Below, piece after piece: positions 1 to 11,145 of a DNA stretch of 64,000 bases. A model generated the notes under the pieces. It saw only the letters and a list, made by a program, of their open reading frames with translations. It did not search any database and was not told where the DNA came from. Location: positions 124,001 through 188,000 of the forward strand of contig JANDJZ010000016.1 of NCBI GenBank assembly GCA_027943245.1, in the 5' to 3' direction. Source of the stretch: Acanthamoeba sp. SK_2022b (Eukaryota; Discosea; Longamoebia; Acanthamoebidae). Numbering within the stretch: position 1 is the stretch's first letter; the number at the start of each line of letters is the position of its first letter. Position numbers and translations under genes: made by a program.

Positions 1-168
1 TCCATCCGTGCGTGGAAGGCCGTTGGTGAGCATCGTCTGGCCCAGCAGCACGGACGCCAAAAGTGGTACAGCGCCTTCACCACGCGCATCGCTCGCGTCG
101 AGCGCGCCTACTCCTTCTACGCCCCTCCTTCTTCAACCCCTCCCGATGATGGTGTCGCCAAGCTCTGA
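1..168 (+). CDS. 3' end of an unidentified protein gene (5' truncated by window)
   Basis: Frame 1 is open from the first base to a TGA at 166-168, giving 55 residues that start SIRAWKAVGEHRLAQQ and end DDGVAKL. The stretch is rich in Arg, Ala and Gln in its first half and Pro/Ser in its tail. I do not recognise a family. It ends about 120 bases before the stop codon of the convergent Sqs1-like gene, which fits the tight gene spacing here. A non-coding explanation cannot be excluded for so short a piece. Confidence 0.4.
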   Translation, partial: SIRAWKAVGEHRLAQQHGRQKWYSAFTTRIARVERAYSFYAPPSSTPPDDGVAKL

Positions 169-285
169 CGCTCAGAAGCCTTCAGCCTTCCTCACGGCAA
201 GTTTGCAAGTTCAACACGCGTGTTTGTTGTTGATTACAAGGCTAGTGGTTGATTACACGCACAACACAACCTACAGTTACTAACA

Positions 286-2142
286 TCAGAAGCCGAGGCC
301 CTTGCGGTTGTTCTTGACGATGGCCATGAGCGGCTCCGCGATACCCTGGCCATTCGTGCCTGAGGAGAGAGAGAGAGAGAGAGAGGAGCGTGAGCACTCA
401 TGGACTGTTACAATGATGACGGAAGCGGGAAGTAGGGTTGTACCGACAAGGCCGCCGCCGGTCCAGCCCATGGATTGGAGCAGACGTGCGCCGATGGTCT
501 CCTGGCCCAGCGGGTCGGCACCCTCGCCCACCACCTTGCCGTCCATCTCACGCTTGGTCGACACAAACGTCTCCTTGCCCTGCACACGAACGCCAAGAGC
601 CAATGCATGAGCTCCGCGCGAACGCTTGAATGCTCCCCCAGTCCAGACAGACGAGCAAGAAGGCCACGTACGCCGTCGCGCTTTCTCATGTTCTTCAGCT
701 TTCTCAGCTGCTTGTTCTCCTCCTTTGAATTTTTCTTCCTTGGCATTGGCGCGCCGTTGGTGGCTTTGATCTGCGCGACGCGCGGATGAAAGGTGTGTGC
801 GTGGTGAGCAGCAATGGCGCTGCGGCCAGGGAGGTGGCCGTAGGCGTACCTTGGCGGCGTGGTTAAGGAACGCAAGAAGCTCGGCCTGGGGCGGATAGCT
901 CGAATAGATCGTTTTGACGAGCGTAGGGAATCGGTGACGCCCTGCACGAAGGACTCGAGCGGTGAGACATGTCCACGCACGGGCGCAGGGTGTCGTTGTG
1001 TGCGAGGAAGGGGGAGGAGGCATACCCATTCCGTAGCTCTTGCTCTTGAGGTGGTAGAGCTGGGAGAGCTGGTGAACCATCACGCGCTGCTTCTTGTTCA
1101 TAGGCGGGAGCTCAAGCCTGGAGACAAAGAGACAACACCCGGGCGCAACAGAGTGAGCAACTGGCATTGGGGTGGAGGGGGAAGGTCGACTAAGGAGAAA
1201 CCACAAGAGGAGCCCACCACGCACCATTCCTTGTCGTCGTTGGCGATGAAGTTGCGAATGGACTCGTTGATCGAGTGGACGGTGATCATCCCGCTAGGGC
1301 TGCGTGGCTGGCCCTTCAGCGGCGTGCGGTCGATATAAGGCAGCTCCTACGCGACAAGTCAAAAATAAGCAAAAAATATATAAATTGTTGGCTGCTGCGA
1401 TCCTCGGTGACAGAGAGAACGTCGTACCTCTTCATCGGTAATCGTCTCCTCGTTGAACTCCTGGTCGTACCACTTGCCCTTCTTGGTGTGTCGACCTCGC
1501 CCGCCCTTTTCGGGGGTCTTCCACTTCTTGTTGTTTTTGTTGCCTCGCTGGTAGGGCGCTCCGCGCTGCTCCTCCCTGGGCCAGCTTCCACCGCCGCCTG
1601 ACTTCCGCAGTCTATGCTGGAAGCCTGTGCGTCGTCGAAAGATGGTGAGGAGCTGGAGGGATAGGGGCTTGGTGTGCGCGGGTCATGGCGTGCACGCTTG
1701 ACGAACAGCGTGAACGCTAGGCCATTTGAAACAACGTTGGGCTTCAGCTGCGCGCTCGCGCACGCACACAGCCACCCCTTCGCTTCCGTCGTGCACGCGA
1801 CCCCGTCAGCCACAGCCAGCTCCGATAGGAGAGTGGGCCGACAGATGGGCCGCGCTCACATCGAGCAGGAAGGTCATCAGGTGGGTATGGAGCGCGTCGA
1901 CGACGTGCAGCCACACGCGCCCGTGTCTAGCGACTGATCAGATTTTGATGATCAGGTTGGCCACCACCACCTCCCACTTTCTGTCAACCCTCTCGCCCCT
2001 ACAGCGGGCAGCGGCGCGCAGTGCGACACAAACGAACACTCACATCGCATCCTTCGTTATTCGTTCTCACCACACTTTTCTCCTCGGTTCTTAAGGTGGC
2101 AAAACAATAATCAGCAGCGAACCACACAACACACAACACACA

Positions 2143-2193
<51 letters not shown>

Positions 2194-4476
2194 CGCATGC
2201 ACACACACAACGTAAACGATGAGCGACGTACTTGGAGGGCGGTCGGATCGCAGGAGGGCGAAATCGCCGTTGAGCACAGCGTCAAAGGCCTCGTCATCGA
2301 CAGCCGCGTTGACCACAACTGCGAGCGCAAGCCCCCGAACCGCCACAAATGAACAAAGACGGGCTTCACGCTGCCACAACGACGCGGAGGCCAACGTACC
2401 GGTCTCTGCGTCGTCCCAGGCCGCAAGCCCCATGGGTGTCTTCTTGGTCTTGGCGGCCATGGTTTTTTCTTTGAGCTTCTTGGCCAACTCCTTCTCCTCC
2501 TCTTTTTCGTCGTCGCCATATTCATCGTAGATGTCCTCTTCGCTGTCATCCTCTTCACTCACCTCTTCGTCGCTGTCCTCTTCGTCGCTTTCGTCGTCAT
2601 CATTTTCATCTTCGTCGTCTTCGTCGTCCTCATCATCGTCATCTTCGTCATCATCGTCGTCCGACAGATGATAGTCGTTGAGTTGCGATACGATGTGAAG
2701 CAAGAGGTGCTCCTCCATGGCCTCCTCCTGTTGGCATAGTCACGTGATTAGTCGCAACGACAACTAGCTCCCCTACACACATTCCGCACACTGTGTATAG
2801 TGGTCGAGAGACGCCGTACGTCCAGGTTCAGGTCGGAGAGTTCGGTGTTCAGCATGTAATCGCGAATGAGCTCGTCGTCGAGCACCATTCCGTCGTCGTC
2901 ATCGCTGTCCTCGTCATCCATGTCGTACACGAATCCCTTCTTGCCCTTCTTATGCTGGTTCTGTTTCTTGCCTGGAGGATGGTGAAAGAAGCGCCAAATA
3001 AAGAGTCGCGGTCACCGGCCAGGTTGGTCAATTGTGGTCACGCATTACGATAGCAACTGGAGACGAGGACTCACCCTTGGGCTGCGTCTTGCCCTTGACT
3101 GGCGCTCCCTTGCGAGTCTCACGGCCGCCCCGACCGAACAGGAAGTCCTCGTCGGCCTGCGCGTTCTCCTCGTCGTCATCGGAGGCCTTGCTGCGCTGAG
3201 CCGCCTTGCCGGTCTGCATTCGCGCTCGCACCAGGTCCCGCGTGGTGAACAGCGCAGAGTCGCTTTCCATCGGCTCGAGGCCGATCCTGTTCCTGTTCTT
3301 CTGTTGCTTCTCCGCCCGCTTCTGGTTCTTGTTGTTCTTCTTTCTGGCCTGCCTATCATCGTACGGCATCGCCTTGCCGTGGCCGATGGCGGAGGTCGTG
3401 GTGGCAGTCGACGAGGCGACGATCACGCCCTCACCCGGTTCGATCATCGCTACCACATCCTCTTCCACATGCTCCTGCTTGACCACCACTCTCATGGAAG
3501 TGGCTGCGTCCTGCGCGGCAGCGTCTTCGAGCATCTTCTCGGAGTAGGTCCAGTGGAAGTCGGCCGGCGAAGTGGGCGAATTGGCCCCGGGCCCGCCTCG
3601 ACCGCGACCGCGCCCTCGACCACGGCCGCTGAAGGGCTGCTGCGGCGTGGCGGCCGGAGGCATGCCAAGCGCGCGCGAAGGGGAGATGACCGGAGTGTAC
3701 TTGGGGATGGCAGGTTCGCTTTGCCAGCGCACCGGTCGTGCGTGGCTGTCGCGAGGCTCCACCTTGACCTGCACCTCGTGCTTGACCTCCCTCCGTTCGA
3801 TCTTGATCTCCACTGGGGTCGCCTTGCCGGCGTCGTCTGTGGACTTTTCGCGCTCATCGTTCATGGTCTCGCCCTTGATGAAACGCATCGTGAAGGAGCT
3901 TGAACCGGTGCTGGGCGACGCGGATCTGAAGTGAGGAGAAGAGGACGATTTAAAGCCGACAAAGGCGTAGTCTGCCGCAGAAGCATCATCCGCTTCGTCA
4001 TCATTGTCCATCATCGACGGCTGCGGATTGGATTTGCTGAAGCCCTGCTGCTGGCCCTTCCTGCCGCCGGCGCTGTTGTTGAAGCTGTTGTGGCCCCTGC
4101 CCCTCTTGCCCTTGTGCGCAGCAGGGAACTCACGACCGAAGTCGCTCAGCTCCTTCAGCGCAGCCTTGGAGTGTCCGCCGTTGCCGTTGATGTCGATGGC
4201 GGCAGACGAGCTTGGCGCTGGGGAGTCATCGGCCTCTCTCGCCACCCAGTGGTTCGTTGAGGCATCGAAGGTCCACAGGAAGTTGCCAAACTCTTGGAAG
4301 CCACCCGATCGACTGCGGTTCCTCCTCGGAGCTGCGTCGCCCTGCGCTGCGCCGTGAGGCGATGCACCTCCCCTGCCTCCGCCGCTCTTCCGCCTCTTGG
4401 AGTCGCCAGTAGTCGACTTGTTGTGGTAGGTGCTTCCCTTCCCCTTGGGGCTCTTGCCGTAGTGTCCCCTCTTCAT
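286..4476 (-). CDS. Sqs1/NKRF-like R3H and G-patch domain protein
   Basis: Twelve exons fit GT-AG and phase: 4476-3075, 2971-~2837, 2727-2400, 2318-2232, 1933-1860, 1601-1428, 1346-1225, 1117-1026, 941-850, 770-672, 579-444, 359-286. The N-terminal third is low-complexity, Gly/Arg-rich (RGRGRGRG), then comes a long Asp/Glu run coded at about 2540-2670. An R3H domain follows: SINESIRNFIANDDKEW joins LELPPMNKKQRVMVHQL and RHRFPTLVKTIYSSYPP. The C-terminus is a G-patch: GARLLQSMGWTGGG then GIAEPLMAIVKNNRKGLGF. This order and the terminal G-patch match yeast Sqs1/Pfa1 and animal NKRF. In yeast Sqs1 uses the G-patch to bind and stimulate the DEAH helicase Prp43 in ribosome biogenesis and splicing; the same role here is inference. 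Exons 4-5 are the least certain, supported only by splice sites and phase. Confidence 0.9.
2144..2191. repeat. (CA)n microsatellite in an intron of the Sqs1-like gene
   Basis: About 24 uninterrupted CA units lie in the intron between the exons ending at 2232 and starting at 1933 (minus-strand gene, so TG in the transcript). Apparent open frames here are only the repeat read as alternating Cys-Val or His-Thr. Confidence 0.95.
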
Positions 4477-4722
4477 CGAAACCCAAGGGCGCGGTTCAAG
4501 TTACTTGCTTCGATGTATGCCGCTGTGGCTAGCGATTGATAAAATGGGAAGACGCCTGTCTGATTCTTGTCAGATGTGAGTGTAGGCAATCTCCCGACCA
4601 ACCAAGCACGTCCTGGTTCAACGCTCTTCCTGCCTTCTTCCTACCGCCCACCTTCGCTGCAGCGGTTCCCACAAGTTTCTTCCTGATTTCTTTTTTCCTC
4701 ATGCTTTCCTCTCCATTTTCCT

Positions 4723-4884
4723 TGACTTGCGTGGCCTCGGGAATTATTTTTTTTGCCTTTGGTGTTCCTCACGTTATTTTAGGCACTGTTATCTCCGGAT
4801 GCGTGGGTTCAAATCCCACTCCGCTCAAAATAACGTGAGGAACACCAAAGGCAAAAAAAATAATTCCCGAGGCCACGCAAGTCA
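4723..4884. repeat. Perfect 58-bp inverted repeat with 46-nt spacer
   Basis: The left arm 4723-4780 (TGACTTGCGTGG... to ...ACGTTATTTT) is an exact reverse complement of the right arm 4827-4884, including the run of eight T/A. The spacer is 4781-4826. A transcript through it would fold into a 58-bp hairpin. The right arm ends 20 nt before the DHFR start codon. No clear target-site duplication is visible. It may be a miniature inverted-repeat element, a fold-back duplication or an assembly artefact; the sequence alone does not decide. Confidence 0.95.
4789..4826 (+). pseudogene. tRNA 3'-half remnant (leucine-like)
   Basis: The spacer of the inverted repeat carries a complete T-arm, GTGGGTTCAAATCCCAC, which includes a match to the polymerase III B-box consensus (GGTTCAAATCC), preceded by a short CTCCGG(A)T piece like the variable arm of class II tRNAs and followed by a 3' acceptor-like strand. 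The variable-arm piece plus GCGTGGGTTC resembles eukaryotic tRNA-Leu. No partner 5' acceptor strand, D-arm or anticodon arm occurs upstream, so this is a fragment and not a tRNA gene. Confidence 0.6.
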
Positions 4885-4904
4885 CCAAAGGACGAGCATA
4901 AAAG

Positions 4905-5698
4905 ATGAAGGGCCCAAGGAGGGTAAGCATGATAGCCGCAGTGGCTGAAAATGGGGTAATTGGTCGCAAGGGCGCTCTGCCTTGGCGCATACCTGAAGAC
5001 TTCCGTTATTACTTGGATAAGGTGCGAGATCAAATAATCATCCTCGGCCACCACTGCTACAACGAAGCGGACCATCCGGCAGCGCTCACCATTGCCCTGT
5101 CGCACAATCCGCAATGGCAACCTCTTCCTGTGAAGGTGACGCCTGCATTCTCGTTTTCACTTCAATTATTCTAAATTAAAGTATTAAATATTTAAATACA
5201 AAACATAATGCGTGCGATAGAGCGGGGGAAGGCGATGTCTGGTGGCACGATCGCTCCCCGAAGCACTGCAACTCGCTCAGGACTTTTGCTTCATTCCTAA
5301 TCACGAGAAGGACGTCGCCGACGCTCCCGAACAGAGCACAGGTACAGACCTGCTCCGTAGCGCTCAGGCCCGATGGACGTGATATGCCTGATGTCTCGTT
5401 GTGTTCAGACAAAGAGATACTCGTGTGCGGCGGTGCCAAGGTATTCGAAGAGGCCATGCCAATCGCTACGCGCCTCTATCTCACTCAGGTTTTGAGAGAC
5501 TTCGTCGTCCTCGCGTTCATCCCACACACCAGCTAACTCCTGGCCTCCTTGGATGGTGGTGGTCAGGTGCATGCGGAAGTGGAAGGGGACAGATTCTTCC
5601 CCAAGGATTGGAGGACTCACTTCCCCGTTTTGGTGAGCGAGCGCCCCAGTGCCGATTCCAACTACCGCTACACCTTCTGCGTGTTTGAGAAGCTGTGA
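4905..5698 (+). CDS. Dihydrofolate reductase, stand-alone
   Basis: Four exons: 4905-5135, ~5219-5341, 5409-5488, 5567-5698. The protein (about 180 residues) has the DHFR start SMIAAVAENGVIGRKGALPW, then RIPEDFRYY with Glu where eukaryotic DHFRs have the catalytic acid, DQIIILG, then EILVCGGAKVFEEAMP (the nucleotide-binding GG motif), LYLTQ, HAEVEGDRFFP and a C-terminal YTFCVFEKL. DHFR reduces dihydrofolate to tetrahydrofolate with NADPH. No thymidylate synthase domain is attached, unlike the bifunctional enzymes of plants and many protists. The usual GRKTYES segment is GHHCYNE, so cofactor binding may differ; activity is inferred, not shown. The promoter must lie in or near the 58-bp inverted repeat that ends 20 nt upstream. 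Confidence 0.87.
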
Positions 5699-5766
5699 AC
5701 CGCTATGTGCAGCCGTCCCATCAGCCTTACTAGTGTGTCCACAAGCAGACGCACATATACGTGCAT

Positions 5767-5826
<60 letters not shown>

Positions 5827-6240
5827 CCGGAGAGGCCATGATGCCCGTCATACCCGTGGTTGGAATTTCCAGACTCGAAGGTTCGGATACAACGCATACC
5901 TGCATTACAACGCAACAGAATAGGGTTACCTATAAATAGACAAACAAGCTTCAATGGAATGCTAGGTATCGAATCGGGAATAACCAAATCGGAGGATAGA
6001 CGGGAGTGACCGACAAGGCTCCGGCGGAGAGCTATCACAGCCGCAAGCCAAACCCCCGTGTCAAGCGTGCGATACCAGGCGTGACGACAAAAACGAAGTG
6101 AAGTGGAGGCAGGACACGTTGTCGAGTGCGAACTGATTCACCTCGTCACCTCTGGGACCGATTTGAACAAAAAAGTCGCGTTCGAGTTCGTGCTCAACGT
6201 TGACGAAGAGAAAGCTCGGTCGAGTTAAGCTGGAGGACAA
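5699..6240. other. Intergenic: DHFR 3' side to kinase start, with CA repeat
   Basis: Apart from a pure (CA)n tract at 5768-5825, I see no gene, RNA or clear regulatory motif. Open frames through it are repeat translations. Confidence 0.7.
5768..5825. repeat. (CA)n microsatellite, intergenic
   Basis: Twenty-nine CA units without interruption, 70 nt after the DHFR stop codon, possibly within its 3' untranslated region. Confidence 0.95.
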
Positions 6241-7949
6241 ATGTCTAAACAAGCGGATCCCGAGGACAAGACACGTTGGTCGTTGACGAAGGTGAGGCCT
6301 CACTCCCCCCCCCCCCTCTTGAAATCCATCTACCTCCATCGACCTGATAACGATCCCTCAGAGCTCGTCGCAGAGATCGGCGCAGACTCGACGAAGTGGA
6401 AGTGTCGGGCGATCTACCTCACATCGAGAACTCTCTAACCTAGAACAGGAAAAGGAGAAAGAGAAGGAGAAGGAAAAAGATGAGGAGAAGAGGTACTAGT
6501 GAGCAGCTACCTCCCTCTCCAAAGGTTCTCTCAAAATCGGCCATCGTCGTCGACTGATCTCGTGGGTTCGCTTCCAAACATACTACAGGGGGACACGAAT
6601 AGGCGGTAGTTTGTTGGCCAAGTTCGCCAAGGCGAGGCTCAAAACCAAGGGCCGACCGGAAAGCAACACCATGCCGGCAGACCGCGGGCGAGCGGACACC
6701 AGTCCCGCCCAGCGGAAGCCCCTCCGTCACCGCAGGTCGGGCGAGCTGGCCACGAGGGACACGCCAGCGCTAGAAGTCGATCCGTCAGCAGTAGGGCTCC
6801 CTACACTCCCCTTTTTCGCCTACTCACGCTCTTTCTGCTTAACTCTCGATGTCTCACTCTCGTTTTCTCTCCTGCCAACAGCACTTAGCAATCAACAAGC
6901 GGGCGTCCCTGACGTTCCGTACTCGTACGCTTTGCTTGCCTTCACAAAATCTGAGTTGGCCGACTCAGTCTCACCCTCTTTGTGTGTGTTGTGTAGAAAA
7001 CGTGCGAGAGAGAAAGAGCACATGGCGTTTTTCGCTCCCAGAGCAGCTACACAATCGCGTGGGCGAAGACAAGCGCGTGTTTCCCGCTCACTCGCTCAGT
7101 TCCGCGGCAAACGGCGATCCCAACGAGCTCTTCACCCTGCGCCGCAAACTGGGCGATAGGTGTGACCCGCACTCCCGCTTCCAAATGAGCCAACCGCCTC
7201 ACCGTGCCTCTATGGCTCTCTTCCCTCTCGCATTATCCAGTTCGTATGCGGTGGTACACAAGGCCACGGTCAAGGAGACAGGCTTTGAGGTGGCGTCCAA
7301 GATCCTACTGATGCGGAGTCAGGAGGATGCGCCCACGATCGCTGTGTACGCGCTCTGATCTTCTTGCTGTCCCTCTTCCTCTCTCTCGCCCCGCAGGATG
7401 TTCATGGCGCCCCTTTCTCCAAACAACAGGGCGCAAGTGGCCAGCGAGGTCTCCCTGCTGCAGCGGGCTCGTCATCCCAACGTGGTCCGCTACTACGGCA
7501 CGTTCTACAACGACGACTTTATGTGGGTGCGGTTCCTCTGCCAACCTTGGCCAGCTCTGCTATCATGACGTAGACCGCAATTGACGCGATCATCACGCCG
7601 TGTGTAATCCGCATAGATCATCATGGAATACTGCGCAATGGGTAGTATAGCAGGGATGCAGAAGTACGGCATCCGCTTCTCCGAGCTTCAGCTGGCCTCG
7701 GTCATCACGTCTGTCCTTCACGGCCTCGCCTATCTGCACACTATGGGAATCGTACGCCACCACACCGCACCTCAGCACCATTGACCTTGTTAATTTCGGT
7801 GCGGGCTCATGTCTTTGTCGCTCTCAGCTGCATCGGGACCTCAAATGCTCGAATATCCTCATGAACGAGCTGGGCGATGCCAAGCTGGGTACCCACCTGA
7901 ACGACGCCATTCATATCCAGTACCACAAGCCTGGCATATCATCCGGTTG

Positions 7950-8020
<71 letters not shown>

Positions 8021-10743
8021 ACACAATGTTCGTGACACGCAGCCGACTTTGGAATGCCGTACCTCTGGATGCGAACGTTGATGAAGGCGCAGGGCATAAC
8101 CCCTGCGCCTCACTGGCTGGCGCCCGAGGTGTACGCGGGCAAGACGTACGATCAAGCGGCGGACATATGGTACCTTAACTCTGACTTCTACTGCAGTTGC
8201 CTTGTCGCTCACATGGTCGTCCCGTTTAGGTCGCTGGGAATAACATTGATTGAGATGGCCGATGGACAGCCTCCCTACATGATGGAAGAGCCCATGCGGG
8301 TTCGTGTTGCACGGTTCATCGCGAAGAATGGTTCTCTGTCTGCGAGTTGTCTAACCCGCGCCTTCTACTCTCCTATTGCAGGCTGCATATTTATTGGCAA
8401 ATCGGCCAGCGCCCACCGTGCAGGACCCCTCTAAGTGGTCGCCCGCCTTCGTCGACTTTATCAACCAATGCCTCCAGAAGGTATGGCTCTGGGTCTTGGT
8501 GTCGTTTATTTCCCACCCTTCACTTAACCTCCCTCTGCGTTTGGTCCAACACGCCAGGACCCAGCGAAGCGACCATCAGCCCGAGAACTGTTGAGGCACG
8601 ACTTTTTCAATGATTACGACAGCAGGTAACCTGTGCGCTCGAGTGCGGTCGTCTCAGTATGAACGAACCAGATGGCTGACTCTTTTCGACTCCCCCAATC
8701 CAATTTGAAGGCGAAGCGAAGAGGTGATAACGAGGCTGCTAAAGCAATACCAGAAAGCCAAAACAAAAAAGGCCGCTCTCATGGTCCGAGACCTCCCTCT
8801 CGCTCGCTCCCTCGCTCCCTCTTCGGTCACTGACACGCACGATCGGCTCTCGTTGTAACATCACAGGCGGAGAACCGGACGCAGAGTGCGCAGGCGCAGG
8901 ACAACATGACCAGCCCGGGCAAATCGGACGCCGTGCTCTCGGAAGACGTGTTAAAAGACAACAAACGACACTCGAGGCAACTCAACGAAGCAAAGGTAGC
9001 CGGCTAGAACTCCCTCTATCGGCCCTCGGCCTCGGGCGAGTGCGCGCCAAACTCATTACGGTGGTGTGCACCATCTCGCAGGGGAGGAGGATGTCGAGGG
9101 AAGTGCTGTCGAGCATAGTTCACTACGTACGAAACGAGCTGAACATCGGCTCCGCCCAGAAGGAGAAGGAGCCGTTCAATCTGGCTTCAGTGGACGAGCC
9201 GGAAGAGGAGCCCAGCATCGAAGCCGACGGCGAGACGACATACACAGCAACCGGTAGGGCATTTCACATTGCTATTTTGGTTAAAAAAAAATATTCATTT
9301 GTCATGAACATGCAGACGAAGGCCACGAGTTTGACGAGGACACGTCGCTCTTGTCGTCCTCCGACTCGTCGTCTCTGACCAGTAGCGGCAACCTCTCATC
9401 GACGTCGCCGCCATCGGCTGCGACCACGATCCTGCCCGCCCAGCGCACGATTGACGATCATCGGCTCGCGGGAAACGAGGCCGTGAGCCTGCCCTACACG
9501 GCGTCGCCCTTCCTGCCCATCCGCAGCTCGTGGCGCGAGGAGTTCGCCGACAAGGCCAAGGAGGATACCCGGAAGGCCACGGTCGGCCCCTACTGCGAGG
9601 AGCCCCGCTCCCCAGTCGAGTTTGAGAACGAGGAGGTAAGCAATCGACACTGTCGAGTAAGTAGTCATGACACAGAGTGGTGAAGAATCTGACTGTGGTG
9701 GCGGCTGTGTCTTCAGCGTATGGCCACGTCGTTGACAGATTCGGGGCGAATGCGCAAGAGGCCCATCAGGTACACCAACCTCCCCCTTGTGGTCGCAGAG
9801 ATGGAGACTAGGGCTCACAACGAACACGCGGATACGAGCAACAGCTCGCGACGGGCCGGCAACGAGAGCTTGGAAACGAGTCACACCGGTGTGAATAAGG
9901 TCGCTAGCATTTCCACCTCGTTCCGGGTAGTGGACGATGTGGTCTCCCCAGGCTACAGCACACCAAACAGGTGCACTACGGCTCTCCCCTCCCTCTCCCT
10001 CTCCCTCTTGTACACTCGTGTCCGTTGTTTCGCTCACCCTCAACGTTGTTGCGTCGAACCGTTGGGCAGTGCGAAGAAGGAGGTCTCCTTCGCGACGGAA
10101 AAGCGAGAGTGCGAGGCTGACAAGAGGCGGGAGATGGAAAAGGCGCTCAACGGCCCGTCGTCGGCCCGACAATCTGCCCGGCGGCCGGGAGGCGAGGAGG
10201 AGATGCTATATCAACAGCAGGACGACCGAGGCACGGTGGAGCACTACCTCAACCTCTCCATAATGAGCGTCGTCAACGAACTGCTGAGCTGGAAGGCCAG
10301 GTATGCTGTTCACTACTCTTGACTCCTTTCCGCCTCTGCCAAAACTGAATCGAGCTACTCGCAGGTGCCAGCAACTTGAGATGGAGATGATAATGGAGAA
10401 GCAGAAGCAAAGCCATCTCATCCAACAGTCGCAGCAGCTCCTGCAATACATGATATCCTCGCAGCTGACCTCGACGCTCCCATCGCCCCACCCCACCCAC
10501 CAACCGATGCCGCTGAGCTCGCCTGTTATGCCCGCCCGTGGGGGCCCGATGGCGTCGCCCGGCTCTCCTGCGGGCTACTACGCGACACAGATGCCAGGAT
10601 CGGCCCTGCCGCCGCTGCAGCTCGCGCGGCCCACCACGCCCACCAACGCCACGCCACCACCGGCCTCTGGTGTGAGCCGCACCTCCAACGCCGACAGGGA
10701 CAAGCGGAGACGCTCCACCTCCTCCGTGCAGAACATCTGGTGA
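6241..10743 (+). CDS. STE20-family (MST/GCK-like) serine/threonine kinase
   Basis: Start ATG at 6241 (MSKQADPEDKTRW), stop TGA 10741-10743, roughly twenty exons. A Ser/Arg and Lys/Glu-rich N-tail leads to the kinase domain: DPNELFTLRRKLGD, SSYAVVHKA, EVASKIL (ATP-binding Lys), SEVSLLQRARHPNVVRYYG (helix C Glu), IIMEYCAMGS hinge, HRDLKCSN catalytic loop, ADFGMPYL, WLAPEVYAGKTYDQAADIW and DPAKRPSARELLRHDFF. These are the hallmarks of MAP4K/MST-type STE20 kinases. The glycine loop is odd: LGDSSYAVV replaces GxGxxG, with only the first Gly kept. After the kinase come a Ser-rich acidic region, a Lys/Glu-rich segment and a Gln-rich coiled coil (CQQLEMEMIMEKQKQ) near 10370-10450, then a Pro/Ser-rich tail ending SVQNIW. 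Substrate and pathway are not visible from sequence. Confidence 0.9.
7952..8017. repeat. (CA)n microsatellite in a kinase intron
   Basis: About 33 CA units in the intron between the exon ending NELGDAKL and the exon beginning ADFGMPYL, that is, directly before the DFG motif. Confidence 0.95.
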
Positions 10744-11145
10744 CGACCTCCAGAGGCAAACCGCCGAATAGAACCGGGAGCTGCGTGCGCCGGTGTGATC
10801 AATCACCACCTGTACAGACCCACAGAAAAGAAGCTCTCATTGCGAATATTGTTTGTATTTTTCTCATTTGTCGATTGTGAAATTTCGACCGGAATGTGCT
10901 GCAGTGGAACAGAGCGCTTTAGGGAGGGATTCGGGGCCGTCGTATTGCTGGGTGGGCGATGCTCTCGAGTTTTCCGTGCGCCCTCGGACAACCAGGACGA
11001 AGGGCTCTTTGTCCCCGATTGGCTTGTGCAATGGGTAAAGTAGCCGCAACGGCTTCCATTATCTTCATCTTGCTCTACCGCGCCAACCTCCCACGCGAAC
11101 ACATCATCGAGCTCAGTAACCGAAACCATAGACCATCCAACAGCC
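10744..11145. other. Intergenic between kinase and secreted protein
   Basis: No gene or recognisable element seen. It must contain the kinase 3' end and the promoter of the gene at 11146. Confidence 0.6.

Noticed and set aside
4723..4884. Functional tRNA-Leu gene
   Set aside because: Only the 3' half is present. There is no D-arm, anticodon arm or 5' acceptor strand within 100 nt upstream.
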